Assembly (NCBI GenBank): GCA_027574665.1
Contig: CM050664.1
Coordinates: forward strand, 15,650,774 to 15,714,773
DNA from: Rhynochetos jubatus
Lineage: Eukaryota; Chordata; Aves; Eurypygiformes; Rhynochetidae
DNA length: 64,000 bases
Direction: 5' to 3'
The position numbers were made by a program, and so were the translations under genes. The notes under the pieces are model-generated. The model made no database searches, had not been told where the DNA came from, and saw nothing but the letters and a program-made list of their open reading frames with translations. The first letter of the stretch is position 1; every line of letters starts with the position of its first letter. Positions 45,586 through 59,400 of this stretch are shown in pieces.

Positions 45586-48500
45586 CTGGAACAAACGAAA
45601 TCACAGATCCAGGCATTAATTGCAGCGCATCACTTCACGCACCTGACTGACCCACCAGAACGTAACCCCAGACGCTTCCCGGAGACCGTGCGAGCAATTC
45701 CAGCGCGTCACGCGCCACAGCACCTGCTGGCGTTCTCGGGAAATAATCCACCTCTGCTGAGAGAGAGCCGGGCGTTTGCTCCGGCACGGGGTGCGGGCAA
45801 GGGGAGCGCAGCAAGTGGGACGGCGAGCTTGGAGAAAGCAAACCAAACCCCAGATTTCCCTGCCTCGGAAGGTGAGCGTAGGAAAGACTTCTCTCCACTC
45901 GCCACCGTTTAGCCGTAAGGCCGGGGGGAGAGGGAAAGCACTGCCGAGTTCAAACAAGTCACTGGCACCCACCTCAGGAATGTCTGAAAAGCGGGGCTGC
46001 ATCCCCTGCTAACACACCGGCCACCCAGAGGCCGTGCAGTGCCTACATTACGCTGCAGTCAAAACCAGTCCTCCCAGTTACAGGCACCCCGACACACCGC
46101 TCCCTCTCGTTCGGGAAGGGGAAGAGCGGCGTGGGCTGAGAGCTGGCACCCTCGGCAGGCAGCAGAGCCCGAGAAGCAGTCGCGACGAGCACCTCGGAGG
46201 CCAGCTGGCACGCTCCCCCGCTCGCCTCTCGCTATCTGCCACAGCCACCCAGTTGGTGCCGCACAAGGCATGCGGGAAGGAACGGTTCCTGCCTCAAGCT
46301 GCTGATAAAACGACGGCCCAAACCTGTGAAGTGCTGAAGGAGCCAACTGGGAGAGCTCTGGAGAGCAGCTGAACGGAGATGTTTCTTCAAGGAGAGCATC
46401 CCTGACTGGTAAAACGAATAAGCAAAGGTAAAAGGATGCTCGAGGCTTGAGGACGTCGCACTGAAACTGTTATTTCTCTACAGAAATGAATCCCGGGGAA
46501 AACATGACTCAAAACCATGAGTCACTCCAGCAAAACTGCAGCTGCTCTTCAAGTTTCTGATTGTTTTGACGAGACGTAAAAAGGTAACGCAGCGCAGTCG
46601 GCTTCCCCCAAAGCCACCGCGCCGCGGACGTGCGGAATTACCCGCAGCGGCGGGCTGCAGCAGAGCCCCAGCAGTAAGCAACGACTGTGTGTCTGGGGCA
46701 GAGATGCTCACAGCTAACAAAAACATACAAATGTAACAAACTACATAGGAAATTCACCGTTTCCACAGTTACCAAACCATTCCCTACTACCTGTATCTTT
46801 TGAAAAAGAAAAGGTGTCCACTGGGGTTTTTTAAACACCTTTGTCTAAAACACTTGGGCTTATGCTAGATAAAAACCTGACACAAACCAGGGTAAAATGT
46901 AAAGTTTTTAATGTGAGTTTGACACCAACTCCACACCTTTTAAGTATGTGTTGTTTATGAATGACATTTTAATTCTCCGGTCTAGACTTCTGTGAATTTT
47001 GCAACCTCAGGCGTTTCTCTGAAGCCTCAAGAGCTCTGGTCTAATTTAATATACTAAAATCTGGAAATTAAACGCATAGAAAAAGACCAATCTGGGGTAA
47101 GAGATGCTGTAATGCACCCGGACCCCACGAGAGGGTGCTCACAGATTTGGTAGTTTCCAGTTGAAAGGACTTCCAGCAGGAATTACAGCTATATGCCACC
47201 ACAACAAAGAATTTGCAACAAAGCGCCGGAATCAAAAACATAAAGCAAAATAAAACTTCAAAGAAAGCTCTGCAGAGGGCTTTGGGTTGTCTAACGTTCT
47301 GGGGGTTTCCAAAGCGTTACGTACCAACTCGGCTGCCTCCCACGCCGGCCGCGGAACCGTCCGTGTCCCACGGCAGCCCAGTCAGCCCAGCAGCGAGCGC
47401 TGCTGGAAACGCCACCCAAGTTCATCCCGCTACAAATAAAGTTCAACTCCCTCCAAAGCCCACGGAATTGGGATTAACATTTGCAAGGCTGGCCTGTGAG
47501 AAAGGCAAGGGGAGGGGGCTCCGCGGCAGAGCGCTCCCCGGGCTACCCGACATCCCGCGCTGCCCCGAAGGCAGAGCGGCAACACCTCTGCCCACGCTCT
47601 GCCAGATACCCGTGTGCTCCCATGGAGGCTGGCACAGGAACCGGCTCCGTGGCACGCAAAGCGCGGCAGATCCCCGCGGCGGCTCATGTCTCTCACCCCA
47701 ACCCACACAGCCGGGACTCCGAGGAGCAAAGCTTTTTTCGTGAGGGTTTTGGGGTTTTTTGCCAAGCCTCCGTGCCAGGACAAATTCCTGTGGGAACTAT
47801 AGCAACAAACCCATCAGCGAACCCGATCGGTTAATCCTGCGATGAGGACACTTCTTTATTTAGGCAGCCGTGTGTTTCAGAAAAGCTAGTGCCCGTTCCA
47901 GGACAACGCCACGTTGTCGGGACCCTGATAACCTTTACCTTTCTTGCGCTGATTTTTATGACTGTACGCGGTATTTCGCGCACCGCTCTGGAACGGAAAC
48001 GACCGAAATCTCATCGTCCACGGAACAGCGAAAGCCTGTGAACCCTCCCACCGCAGGAAGAAGTGCCTTGAACCCAGACAGCAGCGGGAGCCGCACGCAG
48101 ACCTCACGGCTACGGGGCAGTATCAGTAAATAACGCAGGGTCAGAGCAGCTCGACGGGACTCAAGCGCTAAAGCATCCGAGGTGTTTACCCAAGAGTTCA
48201 AATCAGTAACTCTGACATGAGTGATTAATGGGGAATGTTACCATCCTTCCTCTGTTTGCTGGCAGGTTAAAATCAATTCCCACGGTTCAAATCAAAAGCT
48301 TTTGGCACCGCAAAAAGTGGGATATGAAATACCGAAGGCGCAGATGTTAGAAAGAAATAAAGACAAACGGACTACGTTGTTTTCCCTTGCATCAACGCTC
48401 TCCACCAGTCCCGCTGTTAACGGAACCGGTTCGTTAAGCTCTAGTTGCAGAGAACAATTTCTGCTCCCGGCCATCAGGAATTTACGAGGATCCCACTGGT

Positions 48501-51500
48501 TGGCCGCAGGGTCTGAGCTGTGGACAGAGCGTGGGTGTTACTTCTGCAAGCCCAGGAAGGTGAAGTACCAGGCAAAGGGCAGTTTTGCTTAGTCAGACTG
48601 CAGCACTTTCCCATTCCACAGGTTTGGTTGTAGATGCCTGCTTCATCCAGAAGGTATTTTTTTGCCCCCTAGAAAGGGCCATGTAAATTCAGGAACCCAC
48701 CTCCCGCTCTTTCGAACAGGGCTGAAATACCCCCTATTCTGGCCGCCTCTCTTCACCCAGAAGTCTTCTCTGAGGGATGCCAGCAAAAGCGACAGTTTTT
48801 TTTAAACAAACTGGTAAGTTTTACTCGAGAACAAGGACCAGATGTCAAAAGCATCTAGTTAACAAAACCCCTGTAGGCCCAGCCAGAACCCTGCTGGGGG
48901 GGCCTTTCACCTGCATTCCTGCAGGAGCGCCCCGAAGGACGCCGAGTGAAATCCCACACGCTGCTGTGTGTTCAGTGACACTTCCCAAGGCATTTTCATA
49001 AACCAGCAGCACTTCAGGACCTCCGCCCCTTCAGCCCAACTCAGGAAAGCCAAAGCAGCCACATTTCCAGTGGGCAGAAGGACATTCCTTGCACGGCGTT
49101 TGCAGGAGAGGAGATGCCATCCTCCACACGCCTACAACCGAAGCGCCGATTTCTGCGTGCAGCTTTATACACTTAATTTTAGAGTGGCACTTGTGAGAAC
49201 AGTGGGATCCTCATCCACAGACACTCCAGCAATTTATTATCAGGCACTTCAGAGGGATCAAAACATCCTTCTCCCCTGAAGCTTTGCTCCACGAAGACTT
49301 CTGCTCTCCTGGACCCTAAGTCTGAACGCGGGTGTCGTCGTGCAGGCAGCGATAGCGCTCTCCTCTCCCACCCCTGCAGCTGGACTGAAGGCCTTAAGCG
49401 CAGGAGCTGTACCGAGTACCTCCTAGGCTGAGTCCTGGATCCGATTAGAAGCGAGACCGATTTAAAGACGGGGTGTTTCGCATCACGATAATGAAAATAC
49501 AATGAGAAACTTAGGCAAGAATTTTCTGGTCGTAAAATAATCCCTTTTCCTGAAACTCTGGGATTGTGCCCAGCATTGTAGTGCAATCTCCTCCCTTAAG
49601 ATATCTCGGTGGTATTCTGTGATCGCCATCTGGGATGACATTTCTGCACAGGAAGTTCTGCACCGTTTCTGTGCGCGACGAGCAGTCAGCTCGCATTCTG
49701 AAGAGGATTTGAAAAGGAGAAGGATGATTTTCTCCTTTCTGCTCAAGGGAACCGCAGGGAAGAGCGTGCCTCAGGCTGTGGAGACCGGAGTGGCCCAAAA
49801 GCCTATGTATTTACTATCAAGTAAATCTGTATTACAAACTCTAAGCAAAAAGAAACAACCCATCCTCCAAGCCAAACCAGATACCTTTTCCTAGCAAAAT
49901 CGCCCCAAATATGCCATTGTCATTACGCCGAAAACTGCAAACCTACCAAAAAGCTTCTGAGACGTTCCACCTACAAAGGCTGCTCTTTTTGGGTGGACAG
50001 GACGAGGCCGCTTTCAAGGAGATACCCTGCGAAAGACCCACTCAGGTCCGGGGTGATCCTGTTCTGGACTTTCAGAGATTTACCGAAGCGTTCCCTGAGG
50101 TGCGATGAGCAGAGTTAAGCCAAATACAAATTACACCTCATTAGTAAAGACTGCGAATGTGAGCCCATGGCAGCGAGGGCCTGAGAGCCAACTGCTTGTA
50201 CCGGTGCAGTACACACAGGGTGATGTACAGACACTTCCCTCCCACCCAGGAGAAAGGAGCAACACATCTCCCACTTGCACGACGAGGTCTCCCGTAGCCC
50301 GGGATACCTGGGGACTCGATTCCCACGTCCTCAACCGCCAGTCTGACCAAGAGGGCAGGGGAGGGCAGCAATCACTGAGCCCATCCAGCGACTCCTGCTC
50401 CCCAAACTAACCAGGGGAATTTGTGGGGTCTTGAGGTTAATGGTCAGCTTAACTCCGGCGAGCACAGCAAGCGGTAGCGAGCCCCCATCACCCGCGCCCC
50501 TAGTAGCTGTGCAGGAATCGGAGTTCCCTGCACGCCCGAAGCTCCTGCGAGGGCCCGTGGGGATAAATACAGACAGTCCTGCACGCTGTCGATAGCGTTT
50601 ACTGAAAATCTGACGTTGCTGTGCCAGGAGGGACTACGCGAGTCTGGATGGCTGGCTGCGGGCGTTCTCCACTGTCAAGATGTTTCTCAAGCTGGTTTTT
50701 CAAGTCAGAATTAAGCACAGCGATTAATATTAAAATATATATACTTGTGAGATTTAGGAGTCATCCTGAAACACTCGCTTTTTTAAACCTCACAGACTTT
50801 AAAAGAGGCAGCCAAGCCACCTTAAAAAGTACAATTCAGGCTTTAAGCCAACGCAGTCTCATGAAAACATCAGAAAGGTCGGCGGCAAAACCAAGTAGTG
50901 TTAAGAAAACCTTCTAAAGCCCCTTAAACTCACCTCGGTAACGGCCCAGGCGCACTACCGGCGAGCACGGCCCTCAGCGGCACGGTGCTGCAGTGCAGCT
51001 GCACCTCTGTGCGGCCGTACCCGGCGCAGGAAGACAAAACCGCTTTGCTAATTCTGGACTACTTAGCACACGGAAAACAACAACCTTCCTTCTCCTTAAG
51101 AAACCCCTAAATCACCAATTATAGAACAGGACTCAAATCAAATCTTCGGTACAAACACATAAAAATTTGGGAAGCCGTAGCAGCGAATTTTATAAACGTA
51201 CAAAGTAAGAAAAGGCAAGTGCAGTGTAGCATGGGAAAAACAAGGGGCACAAGGAAGAATTGAAAAAGACTAAAATGGAGTCAAAATTCCCCCGCAGGGT
51301 GAACAAACACAAGTTTTCTCCAAACGTACGTGGACAGCAGAAACTTGCTCTTCTGCACAGAGGCGGTTGAGTTGTTCGGAGCTGAACAAGGTCAAGGACA
51401 CGATGCCCTGGCCACCACACCCCGACTGCCTGCTCACCGCTGCCTTCCTACTCGCCTGCCGGCTGCGATGGAAGAGCTGCCCGGGCACGTTAAACTGACA

Positions 51501-53222
51501 AAAACCCTTCCTCTTCACCCAAGACGGAGTACAGAAACTGCTCTGCAGAGGGAAAATGCATTTCTGGTGCGAGAGAGGCCAGAGCAACAGTTAATCCAGT
51601 TGAGGATGCACTAGAATGAGGGTCCTACCAGTTCAACCATCCCCCAAGTACAGGTGTGAACACACTCTGAACTTCTAGATTTTCTACAAGCTCTAGAACC
51701 AGAATACCACTCAAATCACAACACCTGCTAAGAAATACTATCCTTAAAAGCATTTCCACTGCTTGTAAATGACCTTTCTCTACTCCTAAACACCAGCTTT
51801 CACATAAATGGCAGTTCAGACGCACGCTGGGTTACAGCTCGCCTCAGCGACTGAAGTACCAATTCAGTACTTCGGACCGCGACCCGGAGAAGTCAGAGTG
51901 CGAGCTGCAATCTCTGCCTTCTTCCACACAACAGCAGAGTTGCTTCTAACTTGTAATTACAAAAGCATTTTAACTTACACACACCGGACAGATTGTCAGA
52001 CCTACAGGTTGAGGGGACACGTTTCCGCTCACCGCGCTTACAATGTGCTCGTGTGTCGGAAGGAAGCGCAGTGAAAACGGGGGATGAGGAGGGCGGAATT
52101 AACTTGCTCTCACAAGTACAAACAAACAACTTATTATTAGGTCTCATCTGGGTTAATAACAGGTTACACGCGGTATCTGTATAGATCAGAGAGCACACCC
52201 AGGAGATGTGTAAGCTGTACCGAATGGATGTACAACTGCAGTCTCCTGCTACACCTGAATGTGTTACTAACTCCAGCGTGTAACTTCCCACCTTACGTAG
52301 GAATGGCACAGTTACCGCTCGCCGACTACTTACAAGGCCTAGGAGCCCAGGACACGCATCCTCTGGGTGACTGGGTACAAACCAGGAACGAGGAGTCACC
52401 GTTACCTATCGGGTATCTGCATCCGCGGCCAAGCCTCGCCTCCACGGGCACAGGAGAGGCAGAGGCGCAGGGCTGGCATGGACACGAGAGAATTCGGGGA
52501 GCGGGGAGCGCAGAGGCAGCGCTGGGGCTGGCACCAGCCCTGTGAACCTGCCCATCTGCGGAGACAAACGAGCGCCCCTTCCCTCCTCGAGCAGCAGCTG
52601 GCTGTCACACAGGACTCGGGGGAAACGCTGAACTCCAGAGAAAACACAAACTATTTGAGTGTTAAACCCAGGAGACTTGGAACAGAGATCATTAAGAAAA
52701 CTAATTCTGGGCAGGTGCAATGTGACTTCTGCAACTTCTTTTTTGTGGTTGTTATCTGAGAAAAAGACTGCTCTTTGCATGTTGGATACATTCCTTTGGC
52801 TTTCGGTACACCAGGACGGTGTACTTTCGTCGAGGAATTTAAAGGCAGGTTTTTTCCTTTTTCTGAAGGACAGCTACAGGTTTTCTGTTTGAATTCCCTC
52901 ACTCTGATGGCCCTGCGAGGGCAGAAGACACCCAGCTGTGGGCAGCATCCCAAGGGACGGTAAGCAGGGGCAGGCGTGACACGCAGATTCGGTTTCCTGA
53001 AGCGGCCTCTGCCAGAGCCCCCTTTCTCTCCTCCAGACTCTGTAGCCAGACCTCCCTTTGCACCAGGCCTGCCGTGAGCCTTCTGGGCTTCACTGACACC
53101 GTTCTCCCGGTATTACGGACCGACCAAGTGTGTCCCTGGGATGCTGTCAAACAAAATGTTCCCGAGCCAGCCACCATTTCAGCTCCCACTGCTATTTCGA
53201 GACTTCCTTACGCTTTATTTAC
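45586..53222 (-). other. ADCY9: ADCY9 intron (7637 bases)
   Basis: This is the longest complete intron in the window, with donor GTAAAT (slightly weak) and acceptor TTCCAG. It holds CpG-rich patches (about 45.7-46.3 and 47.3-47.7 kb), an AT-rich stretch at 46.8-47.1 kb and a weak CTCF-like sequence at 47124-47138 (CCACGAGAGGGTGCT). No exon, transposon or RNA gene is supported. Confidence 0.88.
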
Positions 53223-53431
53223 CTAATTGAGATGACAAGGGACAGCACCTCTAGCAGGATGGCGATGATGAACACCACGACTGCTGCCGGTGGCGGAGGG
53301 GACGCGACCATCCCGTGTTTCAGGAAACACGTGATAGAGAGGATGAGGAAGACTGTGGTAGAGAGGAACACGTCCAGGAGCGAGCTGAAGGTAGCGCTGG
53401 CAAACGTCTTCACTGGAGCATTCCTGATGAC
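53223..53431 (-). CDS. ADCY9: ADCY9 exon: first two helices of second block
   Basis: This 209-base exon (69 codons plus two bases) starts VIRNAPVKTFASATFSSLLD, followed by the helix VFLSTTVFLILSITCFL, an extracellular turn with PPPPAA, and the helix VVVFIIAILLEVLSLVISI. It ends with the first two bases of Arg. Acceptor CTACACAG and donor GTAAAT fit. Human AC9 has VIKNSPVKTFASPTFSSLLD at the start. This is where the protein re-enters the membrane after the first cytoplasmic domain. Confidence 0.98.
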
Positions 53432-56331
53432 CTGTGTAGGATACAGGGATTGAGGGATGGAAAAAAACAGATGCTACTTTGCTGAATGCAACTGTACCAT
53501 AAGCAGCAGCTCACAAAAACAAACGAAGGAGTGACAGAACTTTTTGCCACTTCATTAACCCAACATAAGTACGGTTTTGAAACAAGAAACGGAAGAGGTC
53601 GTCCAAAGGCCATCACAGCAACCTGAGAGCATGTCTGGGTTGAAAAAAAACCACTGGCAGCACAGCCCCTGGCTCTGGGGTGACTTCTACAGAATATGGT
53701 GATATGGAAACAAACCATGTGAAAATTGCCTATTCTAAAATGATAATTACTAGCAGATAAAGCTACAAGACGTTTCCTTCAAGGGTTTTCATTTAAAATA
53801 ACCACAGATTTTACAGTAAGCCTTTTAGCTCTGATGGTTCTTTAAGAAAACCCTCCAAACACCACTCTAGGGAACCAGTTACTTGCCTGTGGCAGAGTTC
53901 ACATCTCCCTTTCAGACCAGATTAAAAGCAGCAATCGGGACGCTACGTAATCTGACCTGATCAGAGCCCCAGTTCTGTTCTTCCGTCACCCCTCACCACA
54001 CACTCCCATCCCGTCTTGTCCTGGCCCCAGTGCTTGTGCAGCTGTGTGCTACTTTGGCCAGTCCAGCTGAAAACGAGATCATGAGCTCCACATCCTGGCT
54101 TACTCGGCACCTTACGCGTGCCCAGATCTGCCCAAGGGACCGCAGACAGCAAGTTCCAAAGAAAAACAAAAAGCATGTTATCAGTATCACCATGAAGTAG
54201 CCCAGTTTGGGTTCTCTGGTTTAATCTGGGAGTTTCCTCCTCAGAACACTGTCTGCACTCAGCAATACTGGGAAACGAACTTGGTCCGTGTCTGTACTTC
54301 TCTGTGACCTAATAAACTCAGATAGCATCATTTCAGGGCCAGAATTATCTCTTATCTGGACTGTAGCAGAATCCTGTTAGTGCACACAGAAAGTCACATA
54401 AATTGGATGAAGGAAAGCAGCACTGCATCCTAAAGTGACAGCGGTAAGGAAGCCCCAGCTGCGTGAACTGCCAACCAGGAGCAGGCTAAGCGAGCTCCTG
54501 GGACGTGGAGTCGCGTACAGAGAACGATCCCCAACAGAGCGTGCGGCTGGCACTGCGTAGCCAGAGGTGAACTCGGTGTTGGAAGTGACTTTCAGCAAGA
54601 GTTTACTGCCAGGGAATTAAAGAACCAGCAGTGCTGACAAATCACTCTCCAGGGATGATCTGGTGGTGGTGCCTGGGATCAGTGCTACGCTAGTATTAAG
54701 GCTTTAACAGGTTTTTGCCCCAGTGCTGCAGTTGCTATCAGAAAGTGAAGATTCCCATTTCCAGGGAGATTTACATCATAATTTTCACATTAACAGCTTG
54801 CCACTAACAAAATGCCCAGATCACATTCCTGCTCCTTCTCTAAATTTCCTACATATCCACATTAACAGATCAATCTGTATATGCTCGACCAACACTGCTT
54901 CGCTTCCAATCTTCCCGCTGGAAAGAACTTATTTTACTATTCCCTGTATAGTTTGTGCAAATTTTGCAAGCTGTATGCCACGGGAAGTTTCTCCCTGTTG
55001 TTGCTACATGAGCTTTATTCAGAGAGATACCACCAGAATACAGCGCCGCAGATGAATACGGAGCTCCTGAACAAACAGAACTGCAACACCACCATGCTTC
55101 CCTTTGTTAAAAAAAGGTAAGTTAGGTCTCATGTCAACACTGGAAAACAAGCAAATAGGGGCTATTGCTAGGGACAACATTACAATGCTGCCCGGAACAA
55201 AAGCAGCCCACGAGCAGAAAGCAACAAGCAGCGGCAGGAGAAATCCTACCTGCCCTCAGATGTAGGATATGGGGAAGAAAAGAAATCAACACCTATTTAT
55301 CACCCAAATTCTGACCCAAACTAATGCTCAGCGCTACTGGAAGGGAAGAGCCCATTCTGGCTGCCGGGCTCTCACCTTGCACTGGGCTCTGGCACTTGCC
55401 AACCCCTCTGTGAGCTGCTGGTTCAGTACAGGAGAAAACAGACCCAGGCGGAAAAAGCCCCAAGAGAAAACCAAACCATGGCTATTTTATGCTAGGATAG
55501 GAACTGGCTCCAGCAGGGAAGCCTGACAGCACCATTAGAAGGAGCAGGGAGGAGTAGGAACAAGCTGGGGAGAGCAACTGCCCTCTTCCAGCTGCCACTT
55601 TCCAGCTACTCGTGGCAACGCAGCCTCGGTCAGTACTGACACCCAGTGCCGCGATACGTAAACTTCAAGCACCTTGCTCGTTCACATCAACCAGGCAGGA
55701 ACAGCCGCCGACACGGACAGCCTGCAAAAAGCCCCCCAGGAGGATTAAGGGCTTTTCACACTCGGCGCAGAATCCTGAAGAAAGCACCAAGTTCCTCACA
55801 ATTTACTCACTGCTCCTTACAATGACACAGTGTTTTGAACTGCCTGTTTCTGAATGCAGCACGCTTACGGAACTTGTGACACTGGAGTTCAGAGCAGGTT
55901 TGGGTTCCATGGGGACAGCGGTGAGGCTGTGACATGAACAAGAATCCAATTCAGAGTCACCGTTCTCAAAGTTAGGATGTCTGATGGGAAGGGAAGTAGC
56001 ATTTAGTCCTTTACTTCCACCTTAGCATGGTTGTCTGGCATGCCTAAAGCCTTAAAACATCGAATGGAGAAAAGGCTGGTGAGAAGTAATTAGGATATCT
56101 CGGTGGATGGTGACAATATATCCCCAGCCCAAATGCTGGACTAGACTCAGGGCATGGCACAAGACAGGCAAACTGAGAGGAGGCCGTTTTCAGAGGCAGC
56201 AACACCAAGCAGCAAGTCACATCTGACATTTCATGACCCTTGTCATCAACTGCAATGAAACGTGTTAAAAATGACGACAGACAGTTGCTCAGACAGATTA
56301 CAGAAGGAAACCAGTGCCAGGAGAAACACAC
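53432..56331 (-). other. ADCY9: ADCY9 intron (2900 bases)
   Basis: The donor is GTGTGT, an uncommon but valid variant, and the acceptor is CTACACAG. No internal exon or repeat element is recognised. Confidence 0.9.
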
Positions 56332-56434
56332 CTCTTCCTGATAGCTCGTCCTGTAGGCCATCTCCAAATCCTGATCCAAGAAGTTGAGGCTCAGCTTGTT
56401 GATGGGCGGTTTAAAGAAGTAGTCCTTCATGAGG
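56332..56434 (-). CDS. ADCY9: ADCY9 exon: end of C1b region
   Basis: This 103-base exon completes a split Ser codon and encodes LMKDYFFKPPINKLSLNFLD then QDLEMAYRTSYQEE. Acceptor CTCTTTAG and donor GTGTGT are used. It aligns with human LMKDYFFKPPINQFSLNFLD and QELERSYRTSYQEE. It is the cytoplasmic C1b segment leading to the second membrane block. Confidence 0.97.
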
Positions 56435-59400
56435 CTAAAGAGAAAAGATGATATCAACATCAGGTTACTCAGCTGTATCTCTTTCAGAGCCCACCATTCC
56501 ATGGATTCTGTTTCTAGGGACGCAGGCTTTGGCATTCCTGCAGCTTTTCTTGGCTCTCTTACATACCCCCTTATCCACAGCCCTCGCTCAAAGGAAATAC
56601 GTTACCAAAAAAACGACGGAGCAAACGTTGATACTTTCAGGAAGAGACTCACAAGTCCTTCCAGAACCTTAACAGCTAAAACTGCAGATGGCTACAGATA
56701 ATTGTAATATAAAGCTGGCAAATAGCAAAGGTTAATTGCTGCTACAGAGGCACAACCCGAGGAGACGCGTGGCTGCGGGATATTTGCGTCTAGGTGGAAT
56801 TCCATCCTTCAAAGCAAGCCAAGGATGACAAAGGTGACAAATTGTTAGAGAAAAAGGAAACACCCATTTTAGAAAACAGCACTTTCTTGTGAAATAACTC
56901 GGTAACTCGGCTGGGAACATTCTGGGCTGCAGAGAAACGGAACCTGAGCAGACGGATCGCTTACATCTGCTTCTGAAACAGATGATCTGAAGTCACCAGA
57001 ATCACCAACAAAGGCGTGGACAAGTCACGAAACTAGCTCACCAGGCCTAAGGAACCAGGCGGCAGCAGCTCCCAGAGGGCCTTCATGCACTCCTTCACCT
57101 TCTCTTCCAGTGTCAGGTGCAGAAAAAACCCAAACGTAAAAGAGGCCTCCATCATTAAAAAGGTGTTCCTATTCCCCACCCCCGGAGCAAAAACCAGAAC
57201 AGGTTTTGGGTTCTACATTAGTTGTAAGAGGTTTATGAAGGCAGCTTTTGCATGACATCTGTGGCAGCTGATCTGCAAACGTTTCCTTTCTCTGCTAGAT
57301 GTCAAAGAGCTGAAAGGACCCGACCCGCAGAGCACGGAGCGCTTTGTGCCCGATGGTCGCAGAGTGAGGTCACGCCTGCTCACGGCGTTCATCGCTATGA
57401 CAGCCCGTCACCCTCTTCCGTGCGGTCCTCCCCTGCGGCTTCAGAACACACGCTCTTGCGGGATTGCTTTGGGGTTTTTTCTGTTTATTTTTCTGTGAAC
57501 ACTTCGCAAAGAGATTTTCTGGGAGTACAAGCTCCCCAGCACAAAATGGCACGCGGGAAGCATTTTCTTCCTGAGACGCAAGACCAACCAAACACACATT
57601 CCTGAAGCTCGAGAAGACAGAAGACTTCCACCATGAACACAGCAGATACTTCAGAACCTTCAAACGTTCTGGCCTCGGCCAATGTACGACAAACATCCGG
57701 ATACTCTAAAGGAATGACAGAACACATCTCGCGTCCCTCTTCTCTCTTCCATTCTTCCTTGTCTTCCTTCCCTCGCTTCTCTTCGATGTTTCTAAGAACA
57801 TCTTTTGGCAAGCTTTTGGTTTTTTTAAATACTGTTGAATCCACTTTCTTCCTGCAGGGAAGCTCAACAGAGTACCCTGGTGATGTGCTGGAGCTGCGAC
57901 GCTCTAAGGATGCAGGAACAACGACCCAGTCTGCCAGTGCAGCATGAAACAGAAGATAGAGCCCGATAAAACCAGGGCGAAGGCAGCATTTCTAGTCTCA
58001 GCCAGCCGTACCGCGGCTCCGTGCCAACACTGTCTCAAAGAGGAAGATCCCAGTTTAGTTGACTAAACGCAGTCAAGTACGTAAGCTGCGTCCCAGGAGG
58101 CACTCTGCCTTCCCAGCACAAGGGATTTCTGTTTTCCCTGAATCAAGCAAGATTGGGAAGTGGGAGATGAAAGAAAGCAACACAATTTAAAAGTACTTAA
58201 ACAGGAAACCGAACCAAGGAGGCGCTGAAGCTCAGTGCCTAGCTTCTGGAGGAGCTTCACATTTCCCTGGGACTCTGCTCTGTAAGTCTAAAGAGATCAC
58301 TTGTAAGTACTGTCCTGATCAGCGCGTTAAGTACTCGTTTCTTGTACTTCAAAAGGCTTATTACCTAAGGAATATGTCATCTTTTCTTGGAGACAAAAAT
58401 CTAAAGAGTGAGAATCCTTTGAGGGTATCCCCAATTAAATGAAGTTTAAACAGCCTGTACTCTAACGCTACGGTTTTCTTTCAAAGTACACAGTAACATG
58501 CAGATTACAACGAACAAAGCCTGGCATTTTTCTAGGGGTTGCAGCAAAGCCACACTCAAAACTCAAACTACGTGCTGTTGGCTGAATCTATACGACCAAG
58601 CTGTAAGATGACGGGAACTGGTAACTTCTGTGAAAAGGATTCCCGTGTAATGCAGTAACACAAACAGGCCACACGAACACCCGCTTTATTACTCTTCTCT
58701 TTAAAGACCACTGCAATGGTGCTGAGGTATCAGCTCCGAGGTGAATCTGGGCATGCAAAGAGACCAATGGCCACTCGTGAAACTCTCAGCCACACACCGA
58801 ACCTCTAGGAAGAGGCTGGGAAATGAAAACTATCACCAGTGCCCAGCACTGCCTCCAGGCCAGCCCTAGGCAGCTTCCCACGGAGTGTACAGGCTCCCGA
58901 GTCCTCCCTGGGATGTGTTTAACTCTCCCCAGCTGCCCGGGAAGCCTGCGACACTGATTGGTGCACCTGATCACCATCCCTGGGTGAGGTACTTTCTGTT
59001 CACACTAGTTTACATGGCAGACAGCACAGCAGCATCGTGCACCACAGCGGGAATCGCTGCCCAGTGCTCGGGAAGCCCACACCTCGCTGCTGCTGGCTCT
59101 GCAGGAGCTTAAACCCAAAGCAGCCGAACCCCAGGACAATCACTGCGAGCGGGGTCGGAGGGAAGATGGCCAGGGGGAAGTGTGGCCTTCACCCCCGCTC
59201 TGAGAGAACTCCAATTTCCCATACAAGCATCCTCACAGGTGCTAGATGTGGCGAGACCAACAATACACTATGTTTTACAGCAGGGGATCAAGAATGTTTT
59301 TAACACGACTTTTTACATACGACACTGCATCGAAAGATGTGAAAAAAGGAGTGACGTAGAACGGTAGGCTTAAACCGTTCTGTGTAGACCTAATTAATCA